A stretch of DNA of 64,000 nucleotides from RUG14300 sp964561145 (GCA_964561145.1 CAZLNZ010000001.1:124001-188000), one strand, 5' to 3'; positions 38,401 through 47,548 are shown, counted from the stretch's first letter. The notes: a model not told the origin generated them from the letters alone. Made by a program: numbers and translations.

Positions 38401-39488
38401 AAGCTGAGGAAGCAGCATTAGCTGCCGCAAAGGAGAGTGCTAAGAGTGATATTGCCGGTTGCTTATCCGATGTAGAAAATGCATATAGTGAAGAAAATCA
38501 ATCAAAGATCTCTACTATTATCTCAACCGGTAATACTCTTATCGATGAATGCAATAGTGTCGACGAGGTTAATGAGGCAGTAGTACAAATCAAAAATCAA
38601 TTAAAGTCGATTCCTACTATCGAGCAAGAAAATAATCCCGAATTATATAACAAGAAAATCGAGGCAAAAGAAACTATTTCTTCCTACTTAAGCGATGTTG
38701 AAAACAATTATAGCGAAGAAAAGCAAGCTGAAATTGCCTCTATCATAAGTGCAGGTGAGCAAACTATCATGGGTTGTCAGACAGAGGATGCAATCGATCT
38801 TGCCGTTGAGAATATCAAGAAAGCTCTTGACGAAGTTTTGACAACTGTCGAGGAAACACTTGCAGCTCAAACAGCTAGGGCAGAGGCATTCCTTGATTCC
38901 CTTTCAAACGTAAGCGGTGATCTTATAAGTGATATGAGTGTAACCGACGGAAAACTTGTGGTTGATTCGAAAAAGGTAAACTATGGTGGTGACTTCCAGT
39001 TTGGTATTCGTGACAATAATATGAACAAAGCCTTTGATGCCTACATTACCATCGATTACAATAATGCTGAATGGGATTCAGTAGCTATTCGCTTCTGTGC
39101 ATGGGATTATAACACTACTCTTAAGATGGTGATAATGGATAATAGTATTAAGTTTTATAAGACTTATTGGGATAATGACAAAAACACCGGAGTGGATGTT
39201 TTGCTCTCTGAATGCGATAAAGGTATTAAAAACGGACAGGAAGCACATTTGCAAATAGTCACCAGAGGTTGGACGAAAGCTGTTATTCTAGACGATGAAT
39301 GCATCTTTAAATGCTGGCCTGATTCTTATCATAATGGATTAATGATGATTGGTTCATGGCAAGCAGGTATTACCCTAAGAGATCCTATTTATAAGGTATA
39401 TGGTAGTGAAGATGAGGTTACAGCCGACTATGGCGATGTTCTCAATTTGCCATATGACAAAGGTGACGAGATTAACGGAAAATTCTAA
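35454..39488 (+). CDS. 1344-residue lipoprotein alternating helical and beta modules
   Basis: Lipobox ALVGC, lipid Cys at 22. Helical repeats of about 65-75 residues (Y.S.EN...I..II..G...I..C.....V..AV..IK..LD) fill about 22-295, 465-715 and 900-1140, resembling FIVAR-type surface bundles. Between and after them stand three copies of a ~170-residue beta domain (about 300-465, 720-895, 1145-1310) with shared blocks VFDTYLTVNYRS, SIRFRAWD, HLQIICWGYTKKVFINGECV and TWQAG. The beta copies look like jelly-roll carbohydrate-binding domains. Probably a long stalk presenting three binding modules; no catalysis seen. AGGAAGGTG precedes the ATG. Confidence 0.72.
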   Translation: MKKNGLLVVIACLLLIFALVGCADALLDQRNQAISQVEALLQGEEYASLGESTIQGVIDNAISQINLAESEEAIQKAVSDAIASLEQLVFDGVKASAKQTLSGYVDLSKLSAEAKALIEAKISDAEAAIDACATKAEVEGKVAAVKAELDIIVAKEDASKKLEAYDLTKYSDENKALIEGKISQAKDAISSLTSVTEINAKLDAVKAEIDNIPTLLKETQNAAIADIEGYITSKDEYSEKGLAEINSIINDAKDNINKASDIALISNIVEDAKSDLDKVLNSREEREAEVLELYNSMEPDFNDAFKNGFENYVRVDGTDIIIDTRDDIDSTCLHFGNQEGNTATVFDTYLTVNYRSPSGPVVSIRFRAWDTSSCLIFDIKKDSVVYYESVWDNNLDGDDKTVKTAIIKDSNGIKDGEKVHLQIICWGYTKKVFINGECVFSIVKESYCQGRIYIQTWQAGVILSNPKYIEYATDAELYEIWKDEIDKECINKTEQQILKEAKEAACASVKASLEGIGDIYSNENQEVIIKLVEDGIVAIEACTSVDKVNETLADVKGKIEKVATLEDERALAEAKIAAKNEINGYLKDIELNYSKENQVAIDNILAESGNIIDGCNDITELNNEVDKLKTRLNGVLTLKQEADIELLNNMAAAKKEINEYLSDVASIYSEANQAVIAEIISQGESSISGCENKDAIDAAVILIKEKLDAVLTKDEEAALARVKEFKESMTSLVGEVVEKHTRVEGTDIIIDTVNQDSTILYFGSPRENTAAVFDTYLTVNYRSTQWSSVSIRFRAWDANTCYIFDIRDGSVVFKKNRDGASIVIVNDSNGIKQQEKIHLQIICCGWTKKVLINGECVFNIVENDYNVGNIYIETWQAGVVLSEPTYIEYATDAELEAVWGTELAKECINKTEQEKLNEAKAAAKTEISSYIENLDNYGDAGKAAISSIIEAGNSTIDNCSSIEEVNTAVSSIKTQLDGVDTKEAEEAALAAAKESAKSDIAGCLSDVENAYSEENQSKISTIISTGNTLIDECNSVDEVNEAVVQIKNQLKSIPTIEQENNPELYNKKIEAKETISSYLSDVENNYSEEKQAEIASIISAGEQTIMGCQTEDAIDLAVENIKKALDEVLTTVEETLAAQTARAEAFLDSLSNVSGDLISDMSVTDGKLVVDSKKVNYGGDFQFGIRDNNMNKAFDAYITIDYNNAEWDSVAIRFCAWDYNTTLKMVIMDNSIKFYKTYWDNDKNTGVDVLLSECDKGIKNGQEAHLQIVTRGWTKAVILDDECIFKCWPDSYHNGLMMIGSWQAGITLRDPIYKVYGSEDEVTADYGDVLNLPYDKGDEINGKF

Positions 39489-39527
39489 AAGCATTCGCTC
39501 TAAATTAATTTAATAACAACAAATTAG

Positions 39528-39557
39528 TGCACTTAGCGGATTATTCCGCCAAGTGCA
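39528..39557 (+). promoter_or_regulatory. Intercistronic stem-loop without T run
   Basis: TGCACTTAGCGG (39528-39539) and CCGCCAAGTGCA (39546-39557) form a 12-position stem with one mismatch and a 6-nt loop. No T run follows and the next ATG is about 20 nt away, so it looks like an mRNA-processing or stability element rather than a terminator. Confidence 0.6.
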
Positions 39558-39577
39558 TGAAATTATAGGAGAAATAA

Positions 39578-40975
39578 ATGAAGAAAACAATATCGATTAT
39601 AATGATTTTATGCCTGATTTGTTCAATATCTCTTTGCTTTGTCGGCTGTCTCAACCCCGACATAGGAGATAATCAAGCGTATGAGGAGTTCGATCCTAAT
39701 AAGCAATATGAATTGGACTTTTTAGGGTGGGGCGGTATCGCGGAACAAAAGAATTTCCAAGAAATGATTCAAGCATTTATGAAACAATACTCTAACGTAA
39801 AGGTGTTTTATGATGCAATTACCGATACTACCACTTATTCGAACAACCTGGTTAATAATGCGGACAATCTTCCCGACGTGTTTTATGTACCCGATTGGGA
39901 CTACATCAAGTGGGTTGATTCGGGAAAACTTTTGAACTTAGCTCCCTATCTTTCCGATTCTGAGATTGATAGCTTGTGGGATATGTCTATTGACATCTTC
40001 CGTTGGGATGAAGATACAAAGACAGTAGGCATAGGTGATGATATATATGGCTTACCTAAGGATTTAGGACCTTATGCCATTGCTTACAACAAGACGCTTA
40101 TGCTTCAGTTGATAGATAAATATAACCTCGATGTAGATCTTCCCTCCGCAACCGAGCCTATGACTTTTAGCGAGTTTAAAAGTTATTTGGCTGCTTTTAA
40201 GGGGCTTAAGGTCGATAATACGAAGATTGTGCCTCTTACTCACTATGAGGCTAGTGCTGCCGTATATTCGAATAATGCAAATTATTACACCGATGACAGT
40301 GCTACGGTAAGTGCAATCAATACCGATAACTTTATCGACGCCATTCAATTTGTTGCAGATCTTTCCTTAGAAGGCTTAGCTGCAGACTATGCTTCCGCTA
40401 ACTCCTCGAGTGCTTTGACAAAGTTTGCATCTCAACAATGTCTGTTTACTTGGATGGGACCTTGGGATATGAGAACCTATTGGGAAAGCCTTTCCTTCGA
40501 GTTCGATGTTATGCCTGTTCCCGTAGGTGAGGCAGAAGGCTCTAAGTCAACCACCCTTATCGGTACGGTTGCCTATTCCGTAAGCGCGGCAAGCAAGAAT
40601 AAGGCTGCTGCCGTGTTGCTCGCTAAATGGCTTGCAACAAGTCAAGAGGCTGCAGAAATGAACTATAAGCTTGGTCAAGCTATGCCTAACATCCAAGCTA
40701 TGGCAAATAACGAGTGGCTCAACAACGTTGGACTCGAGGGTATCAAGACCTATCCTGTAACCAAGTCGGTATTCATCGATCACGTAAAGGGTACCTCAAC
40801 TATGACAGGAAAATCTCGTCCTTATTATTATACATATGAAAAGACTGCGTATGACGATCTAATGGACAAGCTTAACCCTGTTTGGGCAGGTCAAAAGACT
40901 GCTAGAGAGGTAATAACGGGCTATGCCGGTACTTACCAAGAGCGATTAACAAGAATTCACAAAAACTTAGAATAG
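39578..40975 (+). CDS. ABC transporter sugar-binding lipoprotein
   Basis: 465 residues, lipobox CFVGC with lipid Cys at 24. It is a family-1 extracellular solute-binding protein (MalE/UgpB type): FLGWGGIAEQKNFQEMIQAF, then DNLPDVFYVPDWDYIKW, AIAYNKTLM, and a CLFTWMGPWDM stretch near the middle. It delivers oligosaccharide to the permeases encoded just downstream. GGAG lies 8 bases before the ATG. The stem-loop upstream may raise its mRNA level relative to the large lipoproteins. Confidence 0.92.
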   Translation: MKKTISIIMILCLICSISLCFVGCLNPDIGDNQAYEEFDPNKQYELDFLGWGGIAEQKNFQEMIQAFMKQYSNVKVFYDAITDTTTYSNNLVNNADNLPDVFYVPDWDYIKWVDSGKLLNLAPYLSDSEIDSLWDMSIDIFRWDEDTKTVGIGDDIYGLPKDLGPYAIAYNKTLMLQLIDKYNLDVDLPSATEPMTFSEFKSYLAAFKGLKVDNTKIVPLTHYEASAAVYSNNANYYTDDSATVSAINTDNFIDAIQFVADLSLEGLAADYASANSSSALTKFASQQCLFTWMGPWDMRTYWESLSFEFDVMPVPVGEAEGSKSTTLIGTVAYSVSAASKNKAAAVLLAKWLATSQEAAEMNYKLGQAMPNIQAMANNEWLNNVGLEGIKTYPVTKSVFIDHVKGTSTMTGKSRPYYYTYEKTAYDDLMDKLNPVWAGQKTAREVITGYAGTYQERLTRIHKNLE

Positions 40976-40991
40976 AACGGAGGTGTGAGCC

Positions 40992-41906
40992 GTGCAGGAA
41001 CTGGATTTATTATACAAAGGAAGAAGCCACAAAAGGAAAAGTAACGCAAAACTAAAGGAACAGCTAAGCGGCTATTTGTTTGTTCTGGTTCCTGTTTTGG
41101 GCTTCCTCCTCTTCACTGCGTGGGCGCTGTGCTATTCGGTGTTTATGTCCTTTACGGATTTTAATCCTATCAAGGGCACGTGGAGTTTCGTCGGTTTCCA
41201 AAACTATAAAGATATATTCGCAGAAGAAAATTTCCGAGACGCAACCTTTAATACGGTATTGATGCTTTTAAGCATCCCTGTGGGTGCATTCTTGGGACTT
41301 TTACTGGCGATATATTTGAAGAGGCTTGCAAAGGGAAGAACCTTGTTGACAATATTGTATTATCTTCCCGCAGTAACCTCTAGTATTGCCGTTATAATAG
41401 TTTTTAAAGATCTCTTTAAAAACGGAGAAACGGGACTTATTAACAGTATACTGGGAACCGATCTCAACTGGATATCAAATGACCCGTGGTTAGTTAAAAT
41501 AGCGATAGTAATCAAAAATATCTGGGGCGGAATAGGTGGCTCTATGATCCTATATTTGGCAGGAGTTAACAACATTCCAAACTCTTATTATGAAGTGGCT
41601 AGAGTTCAAGGAGCCTCACATTGGCAGCAATTCGTCGATATAACTCTGCCTATGACCAATAATACCTCCTTTTACCTTATAGTTACCGGAATAATCGGTG
41701 GATTACAAAACTATGCCGATAGCCAAGTAATGGGCGGAGGATTGCCAGGTGCAAGAACGATTGTTTATTATATTTGGAATTACGGAATCAACCAAGCCAG
41801 ATACGGTTGGGCAAGTGCGGCATCCGTTTTGTTATTGATAGTAATTTTAATAATAACCATTATTCTCTTTAAAAAGTCGAATGTATTTAAGGATGTGACA
41901 AAATGA
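40992..41906 (+). CDS. ABC sugar permease, MalF type
   Basis: 304 residues with six predicted membrane segments and the EAA loop (YYEVARVQGASHWQQFVDIT) that contacts the ATPase. Starts at GTG with GGAGG (40979-40983) eight bases upstream. Its stop overlaps the next permease start by four bases (ATGA). Confidence 0.93.
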   Translation: MQELDLLYKGRSHKRKSNAKLKEQLSGYLFVLVPVLGFLLFTAWALCYSVFMSFTDFNPIKGTWSFVGFQNYKDIFAEENFRDATFNTVLMLLSIPVGAFLGLLLAIYLKRLAKGRTLLTILYYLPAVTSSIAVIIVFKDLFKNGETGLINSILGTDLNWISNDPWLVKIAIVIKNIWGGIGGSMILYLAGVNNIPNSYYEVARVQGASHWQQFVDITLPMTNNTSFYLIVTGIIGGLQNYADSQVMGGGLPGARTIVYYIWNYGINQARYGWASAASVLLLIVILIITIILFKKSNVFKDVTK

Positions 41907-42820
41907 CGTATAATGAAAATAAGATTTATCAACAGGCAAAAAGAAGCAAGATAAGCAATAAAGCCATGTTTATAGTGTCTACCGTTATCGTTAGTATCGG
42001 TGCATTCTTGATGCTATTCCCATATATATACATGGTAATATCGGCATTAAAAACAGGTAAAGAAATTGTCGGTGCAGCTTCGATTCTCGATAACTTCTTT
42101 CCTAAGGATCCTAACTGGCGGGTATTTTTAGAAGTTTTCACAGGCAACGACAGATATACCGTGAAACAGTTTAATTTTCTCGGTAGTGTAAAAAATACGA
42201 TGATAATCGAGATTCTCGTTGTACCTATAGGATCCTTCTTTTCCGTTCTTGCGGCATTTGCTTTTGCTAAAATGCACTTTAAAGGAAAAAATACAATCTT
42301 GATGATCCTTTTGGTGTCGATGATGATACCCTTTGCATCTGTCATGCTTCCGCAATACAGAGTGTGGAGAGAAATGGGACTTATAAATACCTTATGGCCG
42401 TTGATAGTCCCCGGACTATTCGGAAATATAGGTATGATGCTCTTTTTGATCACCACAATTAAGGCAACGGTTCCCGATTCACTTATCGAAGAAAGTAGAG
42501 TTGAGGGTGCAGGCTGGTTTAGAACCTTTATCAAGGTTGTGCTCCCTCTTGTAAAGCCTGCACTAATAGCACAGATGCTTTTCTGGTTTGTCGGTATTTG
42601 GAATGACTTCTTCGGACCTAGCATTTACTTGACAAATCCCGATATCAAAACCGTTCAGGTGCTTATTATGGGACTTAAATCGACTGCAGGTGCCGAATAC
42701 GGTGACACTCCCTTTGTAATGGCATCGTCATTTATAGCTTCGTTGCCTATAATATTGATGTTTATCTTTATGAACAAAGCCTTTGTACAAGCGAATGCAA
42801 ATGCAGGCATAAAGGGGTAG
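41903..42820 (+). CDS. ABC sugar permease, MalG type
   Basis: 305 residues, six predicted membrane segments and an EAA loop (LIEESRVEGAGWFRTFIKVV). It forms the heterodimeric channel with the upstream permease. It overlaps that gene by four bases and is followed 4 nt later by a small membrane protein gene. Confidence 0.93.
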   Translation: MTYNENKIYQQAKRSKISNKAMFIVSTVIVSIGAFLMLFPYIYMVISALKTGKEIVGAASILDNFFPKDPNWRVFLEVFTGNDRYTVKQFNFLGSVKNTMIIEILVVPIGSFFSVLAAFAFAKMHFKGKNTILMILLVSMMIPFASVMLPQYRVWREMGLINTLWPLIVPGLFGNIGMMLFLITTIKATVPDSLIEESRVEGAGWFRTFIKVVLPLVKPALIAQMLFWFVGIWNDFFGPSIYLTNPDIKTVQVLIMGLKSTAGAEYGDTPFVMASSFIASLPIILMFIFMNKAFVQANANAGIKG

Positions 42821-42824
42821 GCGT

Positions 42825-43007
42825 ATGAAAAAGAACAGAATTATTGCAGCTATTTGGTTAACGGTAATCTCCCTAATAATCGTGGCAATAATAGGCTACG
42901 TTATTTATGCGGCAATTGAGAATCCGTATTTTGTTACGAAGGATATGGTGACTATCCGTGATTTCAGTACAGCGACTTTGAGAATATTTAATAGAGGTGT
43001 AGCGTGA
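42825..43007 (+). CDS. 60-residue single-span membrane protein in the ABC operon
   Basis: MKKNRIIAAIW begins a basic N-terminus, then one hydrophobic span (about 8-30) and a ~30-residue tail (ENPYFVTKDMVTIRDFS). GGGGTAGG precedes the ATG. Its TGA overlaps the GTG of the ATPase gene (43004-43007), so it is translated within the operon. No family recognised. It may be an accessory subunit of the transporter or mainly a coupling ORF. Confidence 0.65.
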   Translation: MKKNRIIAAIWLTVISLIIVAIIGYVIYAAIENPYFVTKDMVTIRDFSTATLRIFNRGVA

Positions 43008-44524
43008 AACTTTTCGACAAGCTTTTCAAAAAGAATGATAATGTAGATAAACTTCGTCAGGATTACTACAGAAATAAGGTCAGCGATCAATCGCTAAAAG
43101 AAAAAACAGAACATTTACCCAATCACGAGGGTGCGTTTGTTTGCCTGAACAACGTGCAAAAGATATATCCGAACGGATACTACAGCGTTGTTGATTTCAA
43201 TTTAGACATCAAGGAGGGAGAGTTTATCGTTCTTGTAGGACCCTCAGGCTGTGGAAAGACGACTACATTAAGAATGATATGCGGTCTTGAGGATATTACC
43301 GCAGGAAGCCTATACATTAACGGTGTATACTCAAATGAGCTTGAGCCGAAGGATAGGGGTATAAGTATGGTTTTCCAAAACTATGCGCTTTTTCCGCATC
43401 TTACGGTATATGATAACCTTGCCTACGGACTTAAGATTAAAAAGATTAAGGCACCCATACTCGATGAAAACGGTGATCAGGTTATAGGCATCGACAAAAG
43501 GGCTATCGAAGAGCTCAATAGAGAGAAAAGGTGGTACTTAAAGCATGAACCTTCGAATACTGAAGTTATCAAGCTTATTGATCACGATATCAATGAATAT
43601 GAGACGAAACCCGTTCCTTTATTTGTTAAACGTAAACTAACCAAAGCGGAAATCGATGTAAAGATAAAACGGGCTGCCGAAATACTTAATCTTGAACAGC
43701 TTTTGACTCGAAAACCTGCACAATTATCCGGTGGTCAATGTCAAAGAGTTGCGCTTGGTCGTGTTATTGTTAACGACTCTAAACTTTTACTCATGGATGA
43801 GCCTCTTTCAAATCTCGATGCAAAGCTTAGGGTTAGCATGAGAAGTGAGATAATCAATCTTCACAGAACCCTCAACGCTACTACCGTGTATGTAACCCAC
43901 GATCAAGTAGAGGCTATGACCATGGCAGATAGAATCGTCATTATGGATAGAGCACATATCAAGCAGATAGGCACACCTGCCGAGGTATATGACGAACCCA
44001 ATTGCTTGTTTGTTGCCGAATTTATCGGTTCTCCCGCCATGAATATCTTTGAGGTAGAGGCTCGTGAAGATAAGATTTGTCTTGATTCCGTAAAGCTAAA
44101 GAGTTATAATGGACTAGCAGAAAAGCTTCATGCCTTTTACGGTGATATGCTTGAGGAGGCACGAAACAAGCTTGAAATGCTCCCTGAACAATTTGTAGGA
44201 GAGCTTCTTGCCGATGAGGAAAGAATTATTAATGAAAGAATAGCTAAAATTGAAGAGGCATTGGAGTCGGGAAACTATCCTTTGAAATTCGGAGTTCGTC
44301 CCGATGGCATAACTTTGTCCGAGGATCAAGATGCTCTAGTAGGAACAATTGTATTCTATGAATTATTGGGTGACCAATATCATATTACAATTAGTGTCGG
44401 CAAGGAAAAGCTTGTTTTAAAGCTTCCTGCAACTTTCAAGTTTGCTTTAGGCGACGAAATTAGAGTGGGATTTAGCGGACACTGTTATATATTTGATTCC
44501 ATTTCAGGCAACAGGATTATTTAG
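43004..44524 (+). CDS. ABC sugar-transport ATPase (MsmK/UgpC type) with large insertion
   Basis: 506 residues against about 360-380 for the family. Walker A is GPSGCGKTT (about 78-86), the Q-loop Gln is near 125, signature LSGGQ near 241, Walker B LLLMDEP near 265, and the H-loop is in VTHDQ. About 115 residues separate Q-loop and signature where MalK has about 50; the insert (about 146-215) is charged. The N-terminus is about 35 residues longer than usual. A second, helical insert interrupts the C-terminal TOBE/regulatory region (EEARNKLEMLPEQF...). All catalytic motifs are intact. Start GTG, with GAGGTG upstream. Confidence 0.9.
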   Translation: MKLFDKLFKKNDNVDKLRQDYYRNKVSDQSLKEKTEHLPNHEGAFVCLNNVQKIYPNGYYSVVDFNLDIKEGEFIVLVGPSGCGKTTTLRMICGLEDITAGSLYINGVYSNELEPKDRGISMVFQNYALFPHLTVYDNLAYGLKIKKIKAPILDENGDQVIGIDKRAIEELNREKRWYLKHEPSNTEVIKLIDHDINEYETKPVPLFVKRKLTKAEIDVKIKRAAEILNLEQLLTRKPAQLSGGQCQRVALGRVIVNDSKLLLMDEPLSNLDAKLRVSMRSEIINLHRTLNATTVYVTHDQVEAMTMADRIVIMDRAHIKQIGTPAEVYDEPNCLFVAEFIGSPAMNIFEVEAREDKICLDSVKLKSYNGLAEKLHAFYGDMLEEARNKLEMLPEQFVGELLADEERIINERIAKIEEALESGNYPLKFGVRPDGITLSEDQDALVGTIVFYELLGDQYHITISVGKEKLVLKLPATFKFALGDEIRVGFSGHCYIFDSISGNRII

Positions 44525-44536
44525 ATTAATATTATT

Positions 44537-47278
44537 ATGGATTTAAAACAACTTTACAAAGTTCCAACTGTTTCGATCGGTGCCTTGCCGATGACCAATT
44601 ACTTCGACGTTGTCGGAGGATATAAAAAGACTTTATCCGATTGGCGATATTCGTATCAAAAGATCTTTGATTACGATTCTGCAATTGCAGACGAGGGCGA
44701 GAAGGAAGTTTCGATTCCCTATATGGCAGAGCTTCACGGAGACGGTAAACCCTATTATACTAATGACAGATATCTTTTCCCTTACCTTCCGCCGCATATA
44801 TTAATTGATACCCCGGCAATGATTTTCGTGCACTCCGAGGAAATAGTCAAGGATAACGATGATTATATTCTTCAAATCGAGGGCATCGATAATTGCTACT
44901 ATCTTTTTGTTAACGGCGAGTTTGTCGGTTTTTCCAATATTTCACATGCCGTAAAGAGTTTTGATATTACCGATAAGCTGATTAACGGAAAAAACGAAAT
45001 ACGTATTATAGCCTTAAAGTTCAGCCCTTCGTCATATTTGGAGGATCAAGATAAAATAAGATTGTCGGGTATCTTCCGCCCGATTTACCTTATAAAAAGA
45101 CCCAAGGATAGAGTGGACGCATTCAGAGTAAATACGGATATTGTTGACGGCAAAGGTATTGTCTCTGTAATTGTCGATAAAAACGCAACTATTACCCTTT
45201 CAGGCTTCGGGTTTGAAAGCACCCTTATCGGTACTAACGTTAAATTTGAGGTTTCTTCGCCCATGCTATGGAACGCCGAAGAACCCAACTTATACGAGCT
45301 TGAAATAAGCTATAACGGAGAGGTGATCAGGCAGGGTGTAGGTATTAGGAAAATTGAAATTGAAGGAAATACCCTTCTGTTGAACGGAAGATTGATCAAG
45401 ATGAAGGGTGTCAACCGTCATTCCTCCACTCTTGAGGGGTATGCGGAGTCCGACGATATTCTTGAAAAGGATTTCAAGCTTTTCAAGGAACTTAATATTA
45501 ATGCCGTAAGAACCTCTCACTATCCCGCCACGCCCAAGTTTTATGAACTGTGTGATAAGTACGGTATATACGTAATAAGTGAAGCAGACCTAGAGACACA
45601 CGGTGTTGTAAGAAAGGACGGCAGATATGATATGGAAAATTGGCATGAGATACTTGCTCACCCCGATTTCCGTGGTCAAATAATAGAAAGAGAGCTATCA
45701 AATGTTCTTACCTTTATAAATCATCCTTCAATTATCATGTGGTCTTTGGGTAACGAATCGGGTTTCTGTGATGAGGTTGTTGAGTATGCTCAAATTATCA
45801 AGAAACATGACTCGAGGCCTCTGCATTATGAAGGTGCATATCGTAATGTTGACGGAAATGGCTTCTTTGAGGAGGATGTCTTAGATACCTATTCAAGGAT
45901 GTATCCAAGTATAGAGTACTGTGTCGATGAGGTTCCCAAGCTTGATCGTCCCTTTGTTCTTTGTGAATACTCGCACGCAATGGGTACTTCCTGCGGTGAA
46001 CTAGTCGATTACATGAAACCCTTCTATGCCTATGATAACTTCGCAGGTGCATTCATCTGGGAATGGACTAATCATTATGTGCTTCAAGACGGACTAGAGT
46101 GTTACGGCGGAGATTTTGGCGAGGAGTTTAATGACGGCTCTTTCTGTTTAGATGGTATTGTTAATCTGGATAGAAGTTTAACTCCTCAATGTCGAGAAGT
46201 AAAGGAATGCTATGCTCCTGTCGATTATTTTGTGCAAGAGGGAAGTGTCTACATAAGAAATCGTTTTGATTTTATCAATCTAAACAAATTTGTTATCGAA
46301 ATAGATACTTTAATTAACGGCAAGGTGATATGTACAGAGGGTAGGTGTATCGATCTAGAACCAAGAGAATCTACGTTTTTAATTGAACAACTTCCGGTAG
46401 ACAACAACTATAATTCCTACAATATAAGATTGATGAGAGACGGCTTGGTTATCAGTGAAAAGAGTATAATCAACAAGCCTATACAATTCGATTTAAACAA
46501 GGGAGCATCCGATATAGAAATCGGAATCGTTAACGGACTTGTAGACAAGCTTTCTTTAGAGGGTGAACGCCTTATCGGGAATATGAGATTTGTTTTAACA
46601 CGTCCCTATACATCGAATGATATCAAGTGTCGTGATTATTTCAATTGGATACGTTTGAAAAATGCAAAGTTCTATTTGGTTTCCGAGGAGCAAACGGATA
46701 ATATCAAACTTTTCAGGGGATATCTTGCCTCCACTGCACTTACCCCCTTCTATGAAATTACCCTTTCTTATGAGATAATAGCAGATGAAGTCAAGATTAA
46801 TATTAAAGCTAAGAAGTTGATGGACTTTACCGACATTGCAAGATTCGGAATAAGAGTCGAATTGCCCGACGGGTATGGTAGCATATCCTATCTTGGTCTT
46901 GACGGTGAAAGCTATTGCGACAGACATCAAGGCAACCGCTTCGGTTATCATACTATTACAATCGAAGATAATTATCGTAATATTAAGCCTCAAGCTTCAA
47001 ATGATCATTTTGCAACGAAGTATTTAGTACTTGACGAACACGACCTTTGTATTATGTGCGATGGGAACAACGAATTCAGCTTTTGTTATGATTGCTTCGA
47101 TATCGATGATTACAAGGCACATCGTAATGAAATGAATAATTCAAGTAAGAGATATCTGTTTATAGATTATAAAATGAGAGGTGTTGGCACCGAAGCGTGT
47201 GGTCCTCAACTTAACGATAAATACAAAGTATTGGATAAAGAAATCGATTTTTCTTTAAGAATCTTTAAAAAGAAATAG
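44537..47278 (+). CDS. GH2 beta-galactosidase
   Basis: 913 residues without signal peptide, so cytoplasmic. Sugar-binding, immunoglobulin-like and TIM-barrel domains of GH2 are followed by a beta-galactosidase small-chain-like C-terminus (about 640-905). Barrel motifs: NAVRTSHYPATPKFYELCD, ISEADLETHG, acid/base Glu407 in WSLGNESG, nucleophile Glu477 in VLCEYSHAMG, GAFIWEWTNH. It hydrolyses terminal beta-galactosides, here probably oligosaccharides brought in by the transporter upstream. It starts 12 nt after the ATPase gene with only a weak ribosome site and closes the locus. Confidence 0.92.
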   Translation: MDLKQLYKVPTVSIGALPMTNYFDVVGGYKKTLSDWRYSYQKIFDYDSAIADEGEKEVSIPYMAELHGDGKPYYTNDRYLFPYLPPHILIDTPAMIFVHSEEIVKDNDDYILQIEGIDNCYYLFVNGEFVGFSNISHAVKSFDITDKLINGKNEIRIIALKFSPSSYLEDQDKIRLSGIFRPIYLIKRPKDRVDAFRVNTDIVDGKGIVSVIVDKNATITLSGFGFESTLIGTNVKFEVSSPMLWNAEEPNLYELEISYNGEVIRQGVGIRKIEIEGNTLLLNGRLIKMKGVNRHSSTLEGYAESDDILEKDFKLFKELNINAVRTSHYPATPKFYELCDKYGIYVISEADLETHGVVRKDGRYDMENWHEILAHPDFRGQIIERELSNVLTFINHPSIIMWSLGNESGFCDEVVEYAQIIKKHDSRPLHYEGAYRNVDGNGFFEEDVLDTYSRMYPSIEYCVDEVPKLDRPFVLCEYSHAMGTSCGELVDYMKPFYAYDNFAGAFIWEWTNHYVLQDGLECYGGDFGEEFNDGSFCLDGIVNLDRSLTPQCREVKECYAPVDYFVQEGSVYIRNRFDFINLNKFVIEIDTLINGKVICTEGRCIDLEPRESTFLIEQLPVDNNYNSYNIRLMRDGLVISEKSIINKPIQFDLNKGASDIEIGIVNGLVDKLSLEGERLIGNMRFVLTRPYTSNDIKCRDYFNWIRLKNAKFYLVSEEQTDNIKLFRGYLASTALTPFYEITLSYEIIADEVKINIKAKKLMDFTDIARFGIRVELPDGYGSISYLGLDGESYCDRHQGNRFGYHTITIEDNYRNIKPQASNDHFATKYLVLDEHDLCIMCDGNNEFSFCYDCFDIDDYKAHRNEMNNSSKRYLFIDYKMRGVGTEACGPQLNDKYKVLDKEIDFSLRIFKKK

Positions 47279-47454
47279 TAAAGGATTATTTGAGTACCAT
47301 AGTTTGTAGGCGATGAAGTAGCTTAAGAGACTATCTCTATCCTTGAAAAAGCGGTTTCTCTGTGTAAAGTAATGCGAGGGCCTAAGAAAACCTGTATAGA
47401 TAAAAGCAAATGCAATGCTGTAATATTGTTAATTCGTAGCAAAATAACATTTAA

Positions 47455-47542
47455 ATGTCATACTGAGCGAAAGAAATTGGTATCAATTTCTGCAGTCGAA
47501 CCCCGTAGGGGCGACACGAAGTGTCGGTATCTCATCCATATT
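47455..47542 (+). repeat. Three-hairpin dispersed repeat, copy 4 (alternative first arm)
   Basis: The first arm is GAAATTGGTATCAATTTC instead of GGCGAAGCC. The others are CCCCGTAGGGG and CGACACGAAGTGTCG. Bases 47279-47454 hold no gene I can support. Confidence 0.85.
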
Positions 47543-47548
47543 AACTTT

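Noticed and set aside
41929..42624. 231-codon minus-strand ORF
   Set aside because: Antisense to the MalG-type permease, low-complexity hydrophobic and Ile-rich; a shadow frame.
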